Of a DNA stretch of 64,000 bases, positions 1-12,665 are shown one piece after another (position 1 is the first letter of the stretch; each line of letters opens with the position of its first letter). The notes beneath the pieces are model-generated. The model had not been told where the DNA came from. It worked only from the letters and a program-made list of their open reading frames with translations, and ran no database searches. The position numbers and the translations under genes are program-made. The DNA comes from Vibrio sp. 10N.286.49.B1 (lineage in GTDB: Bacteria; Pseudomonadota; Gammaproteobacteria; Enterobacterales; Vibrionaceae): NCBI RefSeq assembly GCF_002873335.1, contig NZ_MCUW01000017.1, positions 9,801 through 73,800 of the forward strand. Reading direction: 5' to 3'.

Positions 1-2309
<2,309 letters not shown>

Positions 2310-2312
2310 TCA

Positions 2313-3395
2313 CTATTTACCTGGTTCTATTGTGCCATGTTCCACATGAAACATCTTGCCATTTTCGTCAACCATGTCGGTAACTTGGCTTTCTGTAATA
2401 GAACTTACAAAAACTTGAGCCTTTGTCTGTTTTAAGTAATCCGCTAAGCGTTTACGACGAAGACTATCTAATTCTGAAGCAAAGTCATCTATCAAGTAGA
2501 TGCATTGCTTTCCCGTTAATTCTGCTAAATGCTGACCTTGAGCTAAGCGCAAGGCGCACATCATTAATTTCAACTGACCGCGTGATAACACATCTTCAAC
2601 CGGCGTATTGTTGACCTTTATCCGAAGATCCGCTTTATTAGGTCCACTGAAGGTATAACCCAAGGCTTGATCACGCTCGAAGCTTCGCTCTAAGAGTTCA
2701 CTGTAAGGCGTCTCTTTTTCCCAGCCTCGGTAATAACCGAGCTTAATTTCTAGCTCTGGTAAAAACGACTGACACATTGCTTCTGCGAGTGGTTGCATCT
2801 GATCAACGTACACTCGTCGCCAGTCATCAATTTGTGTGGCCAATTGGGCTAGATCTTTATCCCAATAATGCATCTCACGGTAGCTAGAGGCCGACTTTAA
2901 CAATGCGTTACGTTGTTTATTCAGGCGTTTAAACCGCCCCCATACTTCGTGAAAGCCAGGCTGAGAATGAAACACACCCCAATCGATAAATGCTCGCCTA
3001 AACTTAGGACCATCAGTCAAAAGTTCAAAGCCTTCAGGGTGAATCAACTGCAACGGCAAAACCTTGGCGAGCTGCGCGAGCTTTTGCCCAGATTGACCGC
3101 CTATTTTAACCTCTGTTGACCCATCGCGCTGCTTATTAATACCAATCGGTACCTCAAATTGATCCGAGTTCAAAAAACGACCATGAACAAACAGCTCTTG
3201 GCAGTCATTTTGAATCACTCGTCCCGTTAAAGTACTTTTAAAAGAGCGTCCATGACCGAGCAGATATATCGCTTCTAGCAGGCTAGTTTTGCCACTACCA
3301 TTCGGGCCGATAATAAAGTTAAAGCCTGTTGATAGTTCAATATCACAGGCTTTAATATTGCGAAACTGCTGTACGATTAGACGCGAAAGCGACAT
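2313..3395 (-). CDS. recF: DNA replication and repair protein RecF
   Basis: RecF is an SMC-like ABC ATPase that, with RecO and RecR, loads RecA at single-strand gaps. The 360-residue protein has the family's usual length. Visible motifs are Walker A GPNGSGKT at residues 30-37, an ABC signature region (LSRGQLKL) and a Walker [14 protein letters not shown]. The ATG at 3395 is 15 bp after the dnaN stop, so it is probably translated from the dnaA-dnaN-recF-gyrB transcript. Its last codons (KMFHVEH) are spelled by a parS-like palindrome, described separately. Confidence 0.98.
   Translation of the reverse strand: MSLSRLIVQQFRNIKACDIELSTGFNFIIGPNGSGKTSLLEAIYLLGHGRSFKSTLTGRVIQNDCQELFVHGRFLNSDQFEVPIGINKQRDGSTEVKIGGQSGQKLAQLAKVLPLQLIHPEGFELLTDGPKFRRAFIDWGVFHSQPGFHEVWGRFKRLNKQRNALLKSASSYREMHYWDKDLAQLATQIDDWRRVYVDQMQPLAEAMCQSFLPELEIKLGYYRGWEKETPYSELLERSFERDQALGYTFSGPNKADLRIKVNNTPVEDVLSRGQLKLMMCALRLAQGQHLAELTGKQCIYLIDDFASELDSLRRKRLADYLKQTKAQVFVSSITESQVTDMVDENGKMFHVEHGTIEPGK
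2338..2353. promoter_or_regulatory. parS: parS-like ParB-binding palindrome
   Basis: The 16-mer TGTTCCACATGAAACA differs by one base from the general chromosomal parS consensus TGTTNCACGTGAAACA (A instead of G at position 9). It lies inside the 3' end of recF, about 14 kb from parAB on the other side of oriC, where ParB centromere sites are normally found. Function is inferred; binding is not shown by the sequence. Confidence 0.6.
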
Positions 3396-3410
3396 AAAGC
3401 GATGCTCATA

Positions 3411-4511
3411 TTAGAGACGGATTGGCATCACCACATACATGGCGCTTTCATCTTCACTGTTCTCAATCAAAGCACTCGCATTCGCGTTCGACATCGAAAT
3501 ACGAATCTGATTACAACGAAGACTATTTAGGACATCTAATACATAAGAGACATTGAAACCAATCTCAAGCGCATCGCCTTGAAATTCAACATCCAACACC
3601 TCTTCCGCTTCTTCTTGTTCAGGGTTATTGGCGGTAATTCGCATTTCACCGCCTTCAAGATTGACACGAACCCCTCTAAACTTTTCGTTCGATAAAATAG
3701 CCGCACGCGAGAAAGCCTGGCGCAACTCGCTACAATCGGCCTCGAGTGTCTTATCGGTATTTTGTGGTAAAACACGACGATAATCAGGGAATCGACCATC
3801 GACAAGTTTCGATGTGAACACAAAGTTGTTCACTTCAGCTCTAATATTTGAACTGCCAATTTGCAATGTCACGGGTTGTTCAGGAGCATCAAGTAGCTTA
3901 GATAATTCTTGAACGCCTTTACGAGGAACAATAATCTGTTGATTTTCAAAACTGCCCTCTAAACCCACGGTCGCTACGGCCATACGGTGACCGTCAGTCG
4001 CGACAGAACGCAATGTCGTATCATCGAGTTCAAACAGCATACCGTTAAGGTAATAGCGCACATCTTGGTTTGCCATTGAGAACTGTGTTTTCTCAATCAA
4101 AGATTTAAGCTCAGCCTGAGTAACGGTTACCGCCACTTCTTGCTGCCAGTCTTCGATATTAGGAAAATCGCTCGCAGGCAATGTCGTCAATGAAAAACGG
4201 CTGCGTCCTGAACGTAATTGAACGCGATCACCTTCTAATACAATCGTAATCATTGCATCATCAGGAAGACCACGACAGATATCAAGGAACTTTCGAGAAG
4301 GAACCGTGACGCTACCTGCTTCAAAATCACTTTCTAACGTTACTTTGCTTATCAGCTCGACTTCGAGGTCGGTGGCGGTAATAGAAAGCACGCCATCTGC
4401 GACTTTAAGCAGTAAGTTACCTAAAATAGGCAAAGTGGGTCTACCACCCAATGCACCGGAGACTTGCTGCAAGGGCTTGAGGAGGTGGTTACGCTCGATA
4501 GTAAATTTCAT
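3411..4511 (-). CDS. dnaN: DNA polymerase III beta sliding clamp
   Basis: DnaN is the ring-shaped processivity clamp that tethers polymerase III and many repair proteins to DNA. The product starting at the ATG at 4511 (MKFTIERNHLLKPLQQ) is 366 residues, the standard length. An upstream in-frame start at 4541 would add ten residues that do not belong to the family, so 4511 is chosen; a GAAGAG-type ribosome site lies in front of it. The C-terminus YVVMPIRL is the conserved clamp ending. It follows dnaA by 86 bp and precedes recF by 15 bp. Confidence 0.98.
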   Translation of the reverse strand: MKFTIERNHLLKPLQQVSGALGGRPTLPILGNLLLKVADGVLSITATDLEVELISKVTLESDFEAGSVTVPSRKFLDICRGLPDDAMITIVLEGDRVQLRSGRSRFSLTTLPASDFPNIEDWQQEVAVTVTQAELKSLIEKTQFSMANQDVRYYLNGMLFELDDTTLRSVATDGHRMAVATVGLEGSFENQQIIVPRKGVQELSKLLDAPEQPVTLQIGSSNIRAEVNNFVFTSKLVDGRFPDYRRVLPQNTDKTLEADCSELRQAFSRAAILSNEKFRGVRVNLEGGEMRITANNPEQEEAEEVLDVEFQGDALEIGFNVSYVLDVLNSLRCNQIRISMSNANASALIENSEDESAMYVVMPIRL

Positions 4512-4597
4512 AGATAACTCTTCGTAAAGATGGCAATCCATGCCACTTATATTCGAAATACAATAGTTTGATGCTAATTATAGTGATTCTGACACTA

Positions 4598-6004
4598 TTA
4601 GGAAGAAAGTGTACGAATTAAGTTAGAGTAATCTTCCTTAATATCGTGGCTTTCTTCTCGAAGCTGGGCAATTTTACGACAGGCATGAAGCACAGTCGTG
4701 TGGTCACGGCCACCGAATGCATCACCGATTTCTGGCAAGCTATGGTTCGTGAGCTCTTTAGCCAAAGCCATCGCAAGTTGACGCGGGCGTGCAACCGAAC
4801 GAGAGCGACGCTTAGACAGTAAGTCCGCTACCTTAATTTTGTAATACTCAGCCACTGTTTTTTGAATGTTATCGATCGTGACCAACTTCTCTTGAAGTGC
4901 CAGTAGATCACGCAAGGCTTCACGAACAAAATCGATGGTGATTGGACGACCAGTAAAGTTGGCATTGGCGATAACTCGATTCAGTGCCCCTTCAAGCTCA
5001 CGAACATTGGAGCGAAGACGCTTAGCAATAAAGAACGCCACTTCATCCGCAAGGTGAATTTGATGGTCTTCTGCCTTCTTCATTAAGATCGCAACACGAG
5101 TCTCAAGTTCCGGTGGCTCAATTGCTACCGTCAAACCCCAACCAAACCGAGACTTAAGTCGATCTTCTACCCCATTAATCTCTTTAGGATAACGATCTGA
5201 TGTCAGGATGATCTGCTGGTTACCTTCGAGCAGTGCATTAAAGGTATGGAAGAACTCTTCTTGCGAGCGCTCTTTGTTGGCAAAAAATTGAATATCATCA
5301 ATGAGCAAGGCATCAACGCTGCGGTAATAGCGCTTAAACTCTTCAATGGCGTTATTTTGTAACGCTTTCACCATATCTTGAACAAAACGTTCCGAATGCA
5401 TATAAATCACTTTTGCATCCGGCTTGTTGTCTATGATTGCGTTACCAACGGCGTGCAGTAAGTGCGTTTTACCAAGGCCCGTGCCACCATAAAGGAACAG
5501 TGGATTATACGCAGCACCTGGATTATCCGCGACTTGACGAGCGGCAGCCAAACCAAGTTGGTTCGACTTACCCTCAACAAAGTTATTGAATTTATGTTTG
5601 ATGTTCACATTCGAGCGATGGTTGATATCAGCAACTTCAACCTCGTTGTCCCATACTTTGTGAACCGGTCTTCTTGCCTGCATTCGCGCTGGAGCAGAAG
5701 ACTCAGCAGCCACATCGGCGGCGGTTTTGACTGGCTTGGGTGGTGGTGGCGCAGATACTCGGCGACTTCCAACCTCCAAACGCAATGTCGGCACGTCATT
5801 ACCACAATATTCCTGCAGTAAGCGATTAATGCTATTGAGATATCGGTCTTTGACCCAATCGAGTACAAAACGATTTGGGGCAAATAGAGTTAAAGTGTTG
5901 TCATTAAGCTCAGCTTGCAGTGGTCTAACCCACATGCTGAATTCGGTAGCTGGTAGCTCTTCTTGTAGTTGTTGCATGCATTGCAACCAAAGCGAAGATG
6001 ACAC
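4598..6004 (-). CDS. dnaA: Chromosomal replication initiator DnaA
   Basis: DnaA is the AAA+ initiator that binds 9-mer boxes in oriC, melts the AT-rich region and loads DnaB. The 468-residue protein shows domain I (residues 1 to about 85), a proline- and alanine-rich linker (about 85-125), Walker A GGTGLGKT at 173-180, Walker B LLIDDI at 233-238 and the C-terminal DNA-binding signature [12 protein letters not shown] at 431-442. The start is GTG at 6004, as is usual for dnaA in enterobacteria and vibrios. It heads the dnaA-dnaN-recF-gyrB cluster and is divergent from an amino-acid ABC transporter. Confidence 0.99.
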   Translation of the reverse strand: MSSSLWLQCMQQLQEELPATEFSMWVRPLQAELNDNTLTLFAPNRFVLDWVKDRYLNSINRLLQEYCGNDVPTLRLEVGSRRVSAPPPPKPVKTAADVAAESSAPARMQARRPVHKVWDNEVEVADINHRSNVNIKHKFNNFVEGKSNQLGLAAARQVADNPGAAYNPLFLYGGTGLGKTHLLHAVGNAIIDNKPDAKVIYMHSERFVQDMVKALQNNAIEEFKRYYRSVDALLIDDIQFFANKERSQEEFFHTFNALLEGNQQIILTSDRYPKEINGVEDRLKSRFGWGLTVAIEPPELETRVAILMKKAEDHQIHLADEVAFFIAKRLRSNVRELEGALNRVIANANFTGRPITIDFVREALRDLLALQEKLVTIDNIQKTVAEYYKIKVADLLSKRRSRSVARPRQLAMALAKELTNHSLPEIGDAFGGRDHTTVLHACRKIAQLREESHDIKEDYSNLIRTLSS

Positions 6005-6109
6005 GTTGCGCTCACTCTATTTATTTGAATTGGAAAAGACTGCTAATTTTACCTGTTGATAACCAAGATCGCCAGTAATTGATCGAGCTTCCAGTGAATA
6101 AGATCGAAG

Positions 6110-6118
6110 TTATTCACA
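6110..6118 (+). promoter_or_regulatory. DnaA box in the dnaA upstream region
   Basis: TTATTCACA matches the DnaA-box consensus TTATNCACA. It sits about 105 bp upstream of the dnaA GTG in a 391-bp intergenic stretch (6005-6395) that also holds several GATC sites and a degenerate second box (CTATACACA on the minus strand near 6226-6234). This arrangement fits DnaA autoregulation. The stretch otherwise contains the two divergent promoters, which I could not place exactly. Confidence 0.65.
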
Positions 6119-6395
6119 CTTTTTCGGCTTCTTTTCCGCGGATCCACACAATTTGCCCTTATTTTACTCACACAGTCATGCACAAAGTGAGGATCTACCC
6201 ACAATTTCTCACTATGATCTAAGTTGTGTATAGATCAGTGATCAATCTGTCATCAGCTTAATAATCAAAAACCAGACAATGGCGAAGGCTTCACCGTTCA
6301 ACCACGAGTTTGTTATGGTTAATAACAACTAGTTATTTAACTTATCGACAGCTTTACCAGTAACATCTCACTCTATAAATATAAGGAGTAGTAAA

Positions 6396-7157
6396 ATGAA
6401 AAACTGGATTAAAGGCGCATTGACCGCCTTAGCGCTTTCTGCAACAGTATCTCAAGCAGCTTATGCTGCAACCCAAGAAGTTAAAGTCGGTATGTCTGGT
6501 CGCTACTTCCCTTTTACTTTTGTTAAACAAGATAAACTGCAAGGTTTTGAAGTCGATTTATGGGACGAGATTGCGCGACGTAACGATTATAATGTCGAAT
6601 ACGTAACCGCCAGTTTTTCCGGCCTCTTTGGGTTATTAGATACCGGCCGCATCGATACCATTTCAAACCAAATAACCATTACCGATGAGCGAAAAGCCAA
6701 ATTCCTATTTGCAGACCCGTATGTCGTTGATGGTGCTCAGATTACGGTTCGTAAAGGTAATGATAGCATTCAAGGTATTGACGATTTAGCAGGCAAAACG
6801 GTTGCCGTTAACCTAGGCTCAAACTTTGAACAGTTGCTTCGTAGCTACGATAAAGATGAAAAAATCAACATCAAAACCTACGACACTGGAATCGAACATG
6901 ATGTTGCTCTCGGTCGCGCTGACGCATTTGTCATGGACCGCCTATCTGCACTCGAGTTAATTAAAAAAACAGGTCTCCCTCTACAATTAGCAGGCGAACC
7001 GTTTGAAACCATCGAAAACGCTTGGCCTTTCGTCAATAACGAAAAAGGATTAGCGCTTCAACAAGATGTGAACACAGCATTGGCGGCAATGCGCGCTGAT
7101 GGCACATTAGCTTCAATCTCTGAAAAGTGGTTTGGTGCCGATATCACTAAAAAGTAA
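6396..7157 (+). CDS. Polar amino-acid ABC transporter, periplasmic binding protein (cystine-like)
   Basis: This is a periplasmic solute-binding protein of the polar amino-acid family. It has a Sec signal peptide ending in AAYA (residues about 1-24), then a two-lobed SBP_bac_3 domain. Motifs such as TITDERKAKF, DRLSALELIKKTG and the ending SEKWFGADITKK closely match the E. coli cystine-binding protein TcyJ (FliY), so cystine or a related amino acid is the likely ligand; this is inferred from family resemblance. An AAGGAG ribosome site precedes the ATG. Permease and ATPase follow after a hairpin terminator that probably lowers their expression relative to this protein. Confidence 0.9.
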   Translation: MKNWIKGALTALALSATVSQAAYAATQEVKVGMSGRYFPFTFVKQDKLQGFEVDLWDEIARRNDYNVEYVTASFSGLFGLLDTGRIDTISNQITITDERKAKFLFADPYVVDGAQITVRKGNDSIQGIDDLAGKTVAVNLGSNFEQLLRSYDKDEKINIKTYDTGIEHDVALGRADAFVMDRLSALELIKKTGLPLQLAGEPFETIENAWPFVNNEKGLALQQDVNTALAAMRADGTLASISEKWFGADITKK

Positions 7158-7172
7158 GTGATCACTATTAAT

Positions 7173-7212
7173 GCGCCCACTACTCTTATCAGTAGTGGGC
7201 GTTTATTTTTTT
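7173..7212 (+). terminator. Strong hairpin terminator inside the ABC operon
   Basis: An 11-bp perfect stem (CGCCCACTACT at 7174-7184 with AGTAGTGGGCG at 7191-7201) with a 6-nt loop is followed by TTTATTTTTTT. It lies between the binding-protein and permease genes, so it probably terminates most transcripts after the abundant binding protein. Confidence 0.9.
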
Positions 7213-7228
7213 AAGTTTTGGATACGTT

Positions 7229-7900
7229 ATGGGATTTGATTTTCAATACATGCTAGACCTATTGCCGATACTATTTAAGTACCTCGGTACCACGATGGAA
7301 ATGGCAATATGGGGCTTGTTTTTTTCACTGATTCTGTCAGTCATACTGGCCAATATCCGTGTATTTAAAATCCCGGTGCTCGATCAACTTAGTCAGTTAT
7401 ACATCAGCTTTTTTCGCGGCACACCACTCTTAGTACAACTATTCCTACTTTACTATGGGCTCCCTCAGGTGTTCCCATGGATGGTGGGCCTCAATGCGTT
7501 TAGCGCCGCCGTTATTGGCCTCACATTACATTTTGCCGCTTATATGGCCGAAAGTATTCGCGCTGCCATTATTGGTATTGATCGCAGTCAGATGGAAGCA
7601 AGCTTGTCGGTCGGTATGACGAAAAGCCAAGCGATGCGTCGTATCATCTTGCCACAAGCGACTCGAGTCGCGCTGCCGTCGTTGATGAACTACTTCATCG
7701 ATATGATCAAATCCACATCGCTCGCGTTCACGTTAGGGGTAGCGGAGATCATGGCAAAAGCACAAATGGAGGCCTCATCAAGTTTTCGATTTTTCGAAGC
7801 CTTCTTAGCGGTCGCACTCATCTATTGGGGCGTAGTGTTAGTACTCACTCGTGTTCAAGTATGGGCGGAGAAAAGACTCAATAAGGCATATCAACGATGA
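7229..7900 (+). CDS. Polar amino-acid ABC transporter permease (cystine-like)
   Basis: This inner-membrane permease of the HisM/TcyL family has 223 residues and about five transmembrane segments. It shows the family's SFFRGTPLLVQLFLLYYGLP segment and the EAA cytoplasmic loop that contacts the ATPase (MEASLSVGMTKSQAMRRIIL). Its stop overlaps the start of the ATPase gene by 4 bp (ATGA), indicating translational coupling. It resembles E. coli TcyL (YecS); the substrate is inferred only from the operon's binding protein. Confidence 0.92.
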   Translation: MGFDFQYMLDLLPILFKYLGTTMEMAIWGLFFSLILSVILANIRVFKIPVLDQLSQLYISFFRGTPLLVQLFLLYYGLPQVFPWMVGLNAFSAAVIGLTLHFAAYMAESIRAAIIGIDRSQMEASLSVGMTKSQAMRRIILPQATRVALPSLMNYFIDMIKSTSLAFTLGVAEIMAKAQMEASSSFRFFEAFLAVALIYWGVVLVLTRVQVWAEKRLNKAYQR

Positions 7901-8634
7901 TTAAACTTAACAATATACATAAAAGCTTTGGTGATACAGAGGTGTTGAAAGGCATCGATATCGACATCAAACAAGGTGAGATTATTGTGGTCATTGGTTC
8001 CAGTGGCACAGGCAAGTCAACGCTATTACGCTGCGTTAACTTTCTTGAAGAAGCTGACCAAGGCATTATTACCATCGATGACGTAACGGTTAATTGTCAG
8101 AATCATACCAAAGCCGAAGTGCTCGCACTTAGACGCAAAACAGGCTTTGTTTTCCAAAACTACGCTTTGTTTGCACACATGACAGCGAAACAAAACATTG
8201 CTGAAGGTCTAATTACAGTCAAAGGTTGGAAAAAAGACAAGGCACTGCAACGCGCCCAACAAATCTTGGATGATATTGGTCTTGGTGATAAGGGCGAGCA
8301 ATACCCCGCCTCCCTCTCTGGTGGTCAACAACAGCGAGTCGGTATTGGTCGAGCGATGGCACTGCAGCCAGAATTATTGCTGTTCGATGAGCCTACCTCG
8401 GCATTGGATCCAGAATGGGTTAACGAAGTATTAAGTTTAATGAAAAAACTCGCCACTCAACATCAAACCATGTTAGTAGTCACTCACGAGATGCAATTTG
8501 CCCGCGAAGTCGCTGATAAGGTGATCTTTATGGCCGATGGTCACATCATAGAACAAGGCTCACCAGAGCAAATTTTTAACGATCCACAGGATATACAGTT
8601 AAAAAAATTCTTAAATCAGGTCGGGATCGAATAA
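7897..8634 (+). CDS. Polar amino-acid ABC transporter ATPase (cystine-like)
   Basis: This is the ATP-hydrolysing subunit of the importer. The 245-residue protein contains Walker A GSSGTGKST near residues 33-41, the signature LSGGQQQRVGIGRAM and Walker B LLLFDEPTSALDPE, followed by the switch histidine in VVTHEM. It is closest in kind to E. coli TcyN (YecC) and GlnQ. It overlaps the permease by 4 bp and ends just upstream of the rpmH promoters; no hairpin terminator is evident between them. Confidence 0.94.
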   Translation: MIKLNNIHKSFGDTEVLKGIDIDIKQGEIIVVIGSSGTGKSTLLRCVNFLEEADQGIITIDDVTVNCQNHTKAEVLALRRKTGFVFQNYALFAHMTAKQNIAEGLITVKGWKKDKALQRAQQILDDIGLGDKGEQYPASLSGGQQQRVGIGRAMALQPELLLFDEPTSALDPEWVNEVLSLMKKLATQHQTMLVVTHEMQFAREVADKVIFMADGHIIEQGSPEQIFNDPQDIQLKKFLNQVGIE

Positions 8635-8640
8635 GGATCC

Positions 8641-8728
8641 TTGCGCTCTGGCTCACAAAACGTATAATCCGCCGACCGGAATTGAAATTGAACTGATTAT
8701 TGACTCTTTGAGTCACAGTGATTACAAT
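8641..8728 (+). promoter_or_regulatory. Two tandem sigma-70 promoters for rpmH-rnpA
   Basis: The first candidate has TTGCGC (8641-8646), a 16-bp spacer and TATAAT (8663-8668). The second has TTGACT (8700-8705), a 17-bp spacer and TACAAT (8723-8728). Both read toward rpmH. Confidence 0.7.
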
Positions 8729-8730
8729 TC

Positions 8731-8750
8731 CGCCTCTTTGTTGAGAGGCG
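8731..8750 (+). other. Hairpin in the rpmH 5' untranslated leader
   Basis: A 7-bp perfect stem (CGCCTCT with AGAGGCG, 6-nt loop) lies just at or after the start of the transcript from the second promoter. It has no T-run, so it is not a terminator; it may stabilise or regulate the roughly 110-nt leader. Confidence 0.5.
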
Positions 8751-8841
8751 TCGGATTTCCTCTTTATTTATAGAGAAGGGTATTTCTCCCACGCCGGGTT
8801 CAACGAGAACCTAAAACTACTGATCAGTAAAGGTAATAACC

Positions 8842-8979
8842 ATGTCTAAACGCACTTTTCAACCTTCAGTTCTAAAGCGCAAGCGTACCCACGGTTTCCG
8901 TGCACGCATGGCGACTAAGAACGGTCGTAAAACAATTAATGCACGTCGTGCAAAAGGCCGTGCGCGTCTATCAAAATAA
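8842..8979 (+). CDS. rpmH: 50S ribosomal protein L34 (bL34)
   Basis: This 45-residue, very basic protein of the large ribosomal subunit starts [20 protein letters not shown] and ends KGRARLSK, matching the L34 family over its whole length. The ATG at 8842 is preceded by AAAGGT. Its TAA is followed without a gap by the rnpA start, the arrangement found in most bacteria. Confidence 0.98.
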   Translation: MSKRTFQPSVLKRKRTHGFRARMATKNGRKTINARRAKGRARLSK

Positions 8980-9348
8980 TTGACTATTTTGACTAAGAAG
9001 CACGCCTTTATTCGGGAGTTACGTTTGTTAACTCCCGAGCATTATCAAAACGTATTTAAGCAAGCTCATCGAGCCGGCTCCCCTCATTTCACCATCATTG
9101 CTCGTAAAAACTCTCTTTCACACCCTCGTCTCGGTCTTGCGGTTCCTAAAAAGCAGATAAAAACAGCTGTCGCTAGAAACCACTTTAAACGACTTGCTCG
9201 TGAAAGCTTTCGTAACAAACAACATGAGCTTCCAAATAAAGATTTTGTTGTAATTGCTAAGAAGAGTGCTCAAACTCTAAGCAATGATGAAATGTTCCAA
9301 CTTCTCGATAAACTATGGCATCGCCTGTCTCGCCCTTCACGTGGTTAG
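8980..9348 (+). CDS. rnpA: Ribonuclease P protein component
   Basis: RnpA is the basic protein cofactor of RNase P, which matures tRNA 5' ends. The 122-residue reading contains [29 protein letters not shown] and the RNR-type motif [14 protein letters not shown]. The start given is TTG at 8980, directly after the rpmH stop; another TTG at 8989 is possible, so the first three residues are uncertain. Its 3' end overlaps yidD by 34 bp. Confidence 0.96.
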   Translation: MTILTKKHAFIRELRLLTPEHYQNVFKQAHRAGSPHFTIIARKNSLSHPRLGLAVPKKQIKTAVARNHFKRLARESFRNKQHELPNKDFVVIAKKSAQTLSNDEMFQLLDKLWHRLSRPSRG

Positions 9349-9572
9349 CTATCGGACTTGTCTATCTTTATAGATGGACCATTAGTCCCCTAATCGGACC
9401 TCGCTGTCGGTTTACTCCAACGTGTTCCCGTTACGCCATAGAAGCTCTACAAGCTCACGGTTTTGTAAAAGGGTGTTGGTTATCTGGCAAACGTCTATTA
9501 AGATGTCATCCTTTGAATGAAGGGGGATACGACCCCATTCCACCAGCCCAAAAACAAGACAGAGATAAATAA
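9315..9572 (+). CDS. yidD: Membrane protein insertion efficiency factor YidD
   Basis: YidD is a small membrane-associated protein that helps YidC-dependent insertion of inner-membrane proteins. The 85-residue product has an N-terminal amphipathic/hydrophobic segment ([19 protein letters not shown]) and the family's conserved [14 protein letters not shown] and [11 protein letters not shown] motifs. It overlaps the end of rnpA and is 2 bp from yidC, so it belongs to the rpmH-rnpA-yidD-yidC transcript. Confidence 0.97.
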   Translation: MASPVSPFTWLAIGLVYLYRWTISPLIGPRCRFTPTCSRYAIEALQAHGFVKGCWLSGKRLLRCHPLNEGGYDPIPPAQKQDRDK

Positions 9573-9574
9573 CG

Positions 9575-11194
9575 ATGGATTCTCAACGTAATATTCTGTT
9601 AATCGGCTTGGCGTTAGTTTCTTTTTTGCTATTTAACCAATGGCAATCATACAAGAACCCAGCACCAGTTCCGACACAGCAGACTCAAGGTACTAACCTA
9701 CCTGCACCGTCTTTCGCTGACGAGCATGATCCAGCACCTGGTCATACTGCAGCTGCAGAGAAAATCATCACAGTGAAAACTGATGTGCTAACACTTGGCA
9801 TCAATACGATCGGTGGCGATGTAGTAACCGCAAATCTTAATGAATATGCGATTGAGCAAGATTCTGCCGATTCGTTTGAACTACTAAAAGATGACCAAGG
9901 TCATCAATTTATCGCACAAAGCGGTCTTGTTGGGCCTCAAGGTATCGATTTAAGTAGTACCGATCGTCCGGCGTATAATGTTTCAACAGAAAACTTTACG
10001 CTACAAGATGGCCAAGACGAACTTCGTATCCCTATGACGTTTACTGCCAATGGTATTAACTATGTTAAGACCTTCGTCCTTAAGCGCGGTAGCTACGCCG
10101 TTGATGTTGAATACGACGTTGATAACCAATCTGGTCAAAACGCCACATTTGGTATGTACGCTCACCTGAGACAAAATGTTCAGGACAAAGGCGGCAGCAT
10201 CACAATGCCAACTTATAATGGCGGCGCGTACTCAACTCAAGATACTCGCTACAAAAAATACAGCTTCGATGACATGCAAGATCGCAACTTGTCTCTAAAC
10301 CTGACCGACGGTCAAGGTTGGGCGGCAATGATCCAGCATTACTTCGCAGCGGCGTGGATCCCACGTGAAGCACCGGGGACTAATCTCTATACTCGCGTGA
10401 TTGGCAACCTAGGTGATATTGGCGTTCGTATGCCAAATCAAACCATCGGAAACGGCCAAACCGCAACGCTTAAAGCAACGCTTTGGGCAGGTCCAAAACT
10501 TCAAGACCAAATGGCAGCAACCGCGCCAAACCTTGACCTTGTAGTGGATTACGGTTGGTTATGGTTTATCGCAAAACCGCTTCATACATTACTTTCGTTT
10601 ATTCAAGGTATTGTCGTGAACTGGGGTCTAGCGATCATCTGCTTAACCTTCATTGTTCGTGGTGCAATGTATCCACTAACAAAAGCACAATACACATCAA
10701 TGGCAAAAATGCGCATGCTACAGCCTAAGCTGCAAGCAATGCGTGAGCGTATTGGCGACGATCGTCAACGTATGAGCCAAGAAATGATGGAGCTCTATAA
10801 GAAAGAGAAAGTTAACCCACTTGGTGGTTGTCTTCCGATTATCTTACAGATGCCGATCTTCATTTCATTGTATTGGGCACTAATGGAATCTGTTGAGCTA
10901 CGTCACTCGCCATTTTTTGGCTGGATTACTGACCTTTCAGCTCAAGACCCGTACTACATCCTTCCTCTATTGATGGGTGCAAGTATGTTCATGATTCAAA
11001 AAATGAGCCCAACAACAGTTACTGACCCAATGCAGCAGAAGATCATGACCTTTATGCCGGTTATGTTTACCTTCTTCTTCCTTTGGTTCCCATCCGGTCT
11101 TGTTCTTTACTGGTTGGTATCAAACGTTGTTACGCTTATCCAGCAAACACTGATTTATCGTGCTCTGGAAAAGAAAGGATTACACACTAAGTAA
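9575..11194 (+). CDS. yidC: Membrane protein insertase YidC
   Basis: YidC (Oxa1 family) inserts and folds inner-membrane proteins, alone or with SecYEG; the ATP synthase c subunit encoded nearby is a known client of the family. The 539-residue protein has the Gram-negative architecture: an N-terminal membrane segment (residues about 6-21), a large periplasmic domain to about 340, then five membrane segments with the conserved [20 protein letters not shown] region. A hairpin terminator follows. Confidence 0.98.
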   Translation: MDSQRNILLIGLALVSFLLFNQWQSYKNPAPVPTQQTQGTNLPAPSFADEHDPAPGHTAAAEKIITVKTDVLTLGINTIGGDVVTANLNEYAIEQDSADSFELLKDDQGHQFIAQSGLVGPQGIDLSSTDRPAYNVSTENFTLQDGQDELRIPMTFTANGINYVKTFVLKRGSYAVDVEYDVDNQSGQNATFGMYAHLRQNVQDKGGSITMPTYNGGAYSTQDTRYKKYSFDDMQDRNLSLNLTDGQGWAAMIQHYFAAAWIPREAPGTNLYTRVIGNLGDIGVRMPNQTIGNGQTATLKATLWAGPKLQDQMAATAPNLDLVVDYGWLWFIAKPLHTLLSFIQGIVVNWGLAIICLTFIVRGAMYPLTKAQYTSMAKMRMLQPKLQAMRERIGDDRQRMSQEMMELYKKEKVNPLGGCLPIILQMPIFISLYWALMESVELRHSPFFGWITDLSAQDPYYILPLLMGASMFMIQKMSPTTVTDPMQQKIMTFMPVMFTFFFLWFPSGLVLYWLVSNVVTLIQQTLIYRALEKKGLHTK

Positions 11195-11215
11195 TCTGAA
11201 CGAAGCAATTCAAAT

Positions 11216-11244
11216 AAAAGGCGACCTTAAGGGTCGCCTTTTTT
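11216..11244 (+). terminator. Intrinsic terminator after yidC
   Basis: The stem GGCGACC (11220-11226) pairs with GGTCGCC (11232-11238), flanked by an A-run and followed by six T. It ends the rpmH-yidC transcript and separates it from mnmE. Confidence 0.9.
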
Positions 11245-11294
11245 CGTCTCCATGATTACAATTTGGCTAACGTATTGCGATTAAGGCAAAACCA

Positions 11295-12656
11295 ATGACA
11301 ACAGACACTATCGTGGCACAAGCCACTGCACCCGGCCGTGGTGGCGTCGGTATAATCCGCGTATCAGGCCCCAATGCCTCTCAAGTCGCTCTTGAGGTTA
11401 CGGGCCGAGCATTAAAGCCACGTTACGCTGAATACCTGGCATTCAAGTCTGACGATGGCACCGAGCTCGATCAAGGTATCGCGCTTTATTTCCCCAATCC
11501 GCACTCGTTTACTGGCGAAGACGTACTTGAGCTACAAGGCCACGGTGGCCCAGTCGTCATGGATATGTTGATTAAGCGAATCTTGTTAATACCCGGCGTT
11601 CGACCAGCAAGACCCGGTGAGTTTTCTGAACGCGCCTTTATGAACGACAAGATGGATCTGACACAAGCAGAGGCCATTGCTGATCTCATTGATGCCAGCT
11701 CTGAAGAAGCCGCGAAATCAGCCTTGCAATCGCTTCAGGGCGAGTTTTCTAAACGTATTAATGTGCTGGTGGATTCACTCATCCACCTCCGTATTTATGT
11801 TGAGGCTGCGATTGATTTTCCAGAAGAAGAAATCGACTTTCTCGCCGATGGTAAAGTATCGAAAGCGCTACAAGCTATTATCGACAACCTAGAAGCGGTA
11901 CGCAAAGAAGCAAACCAAGGTGCCATCATGCGAGAAGGCATGAAAGTGGTGATCGCCGGTCGTCCAAATGCCGGCAAATCAAGCCTACTCAATGCCTTGT
12001 CAGGTAAGCAATCTGCGATTGTCACCGACATCGCCGGCACAACAAGAGATGTGCTTAGAGAGCATATTCATATCGATGGAATGCCCCTGCATATCATCGA
12101 TACTGCAGGCTTACGTGAAGCCTCAGATGAGGTAGAAAAGATTGGTATTGAACGAGCATGGGAAGAGATAACCCAGGCCGATCGCGTGCTCTTTATGGTT
12201 GATGGCACGACGACGGATGCTACCGACCCAAAAGAAATTTGGCCTGACTTTATCGACCGACTCCCTGCGTCTATTGGTATTACCGTCATTCGCAATAAAG
12301 TCGATGAAACCAATGAAGCGCTCGGCATTTGCCACGTCAATGCCCCTACCCTTATTCGTCTTTCTGCACGAACGGGTGAAGGGGTTAACGCTTTACGAGA
12401 CCACTTAAAGTCTATCATGGGCTTTTCTGGCGCAAACGAGGGTGGCTTTATGGCTCGCCGTCGCCATCTTGATGCATTGGAACGCGCCGCAGAACATTTG
12501 GATATTGGTCAACAGCAACTTGAAGGCTATATGGCTGGCGAAATTTTAGCGGAAGAGCTCAGAATCACCCAACAACACCTTAATGAGATTACTGGTGAGT
12601 TCAATTCAGATGACCTGCTCGGTCGTATTTTCTCATCATTTTGTATTGGTAAATAA
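11295..12656 (+). CDS. mnmE: tRNA modification GTPase MnmE
   Basis: MnmE works with MnmG to add the aminomethyl group to U34 of certain tRNAs. The 453-residue protein has the N-terminal folate-binding domain, a helical domain, the inserted G domain with Walker A GRPNAGKS at 222-229 and DTAG at 269-272, and the catalytic C-terminal CIGK. Its partner mnmG lies on the other side of oriC in the same direction. mioC starts 9 bp downstream. Confidence 0.98.
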   Translation: MTTDTIVAQATAPGRGGVGIIRVSGPNASQVALEVTGRALKPRYAEYLAFKSDDGTELDQGIALYFPNPHSFTGEDVLELQGHGGPVVMDMLIKRILLIPGVRPARPGEFSERAFMNDKMDLTQAEAIADLIDASSEEAAKSALQSLQGEFSKRINVLVDSLIHLRIYVEAAIDFPEEEIDFLADGKVSKALQAIIDNLEAVRKEANQGAIMREGMKVVIAGRPNAGKSSLLNALSGKQSAIVTDIAGTTRDVLREHIHIDGMPLHIIDTAGLREASDEVEKIGIERAWEEITQADRVLFMVDGTTTDATDPKEIWPDFIDRLPASIGITVIRNKVDETNEALGICHVNAPTLIRLSARTGEGVNALRDHLKSIMGFSGANEGGFMARRRHLDALERAAEHLDIGQQQLEGYMAGEILAEELRITQQHLNEITGEFNSDDLLGRIFSSFCIGK

Positions 12657-12665
12657 GGACATCAA

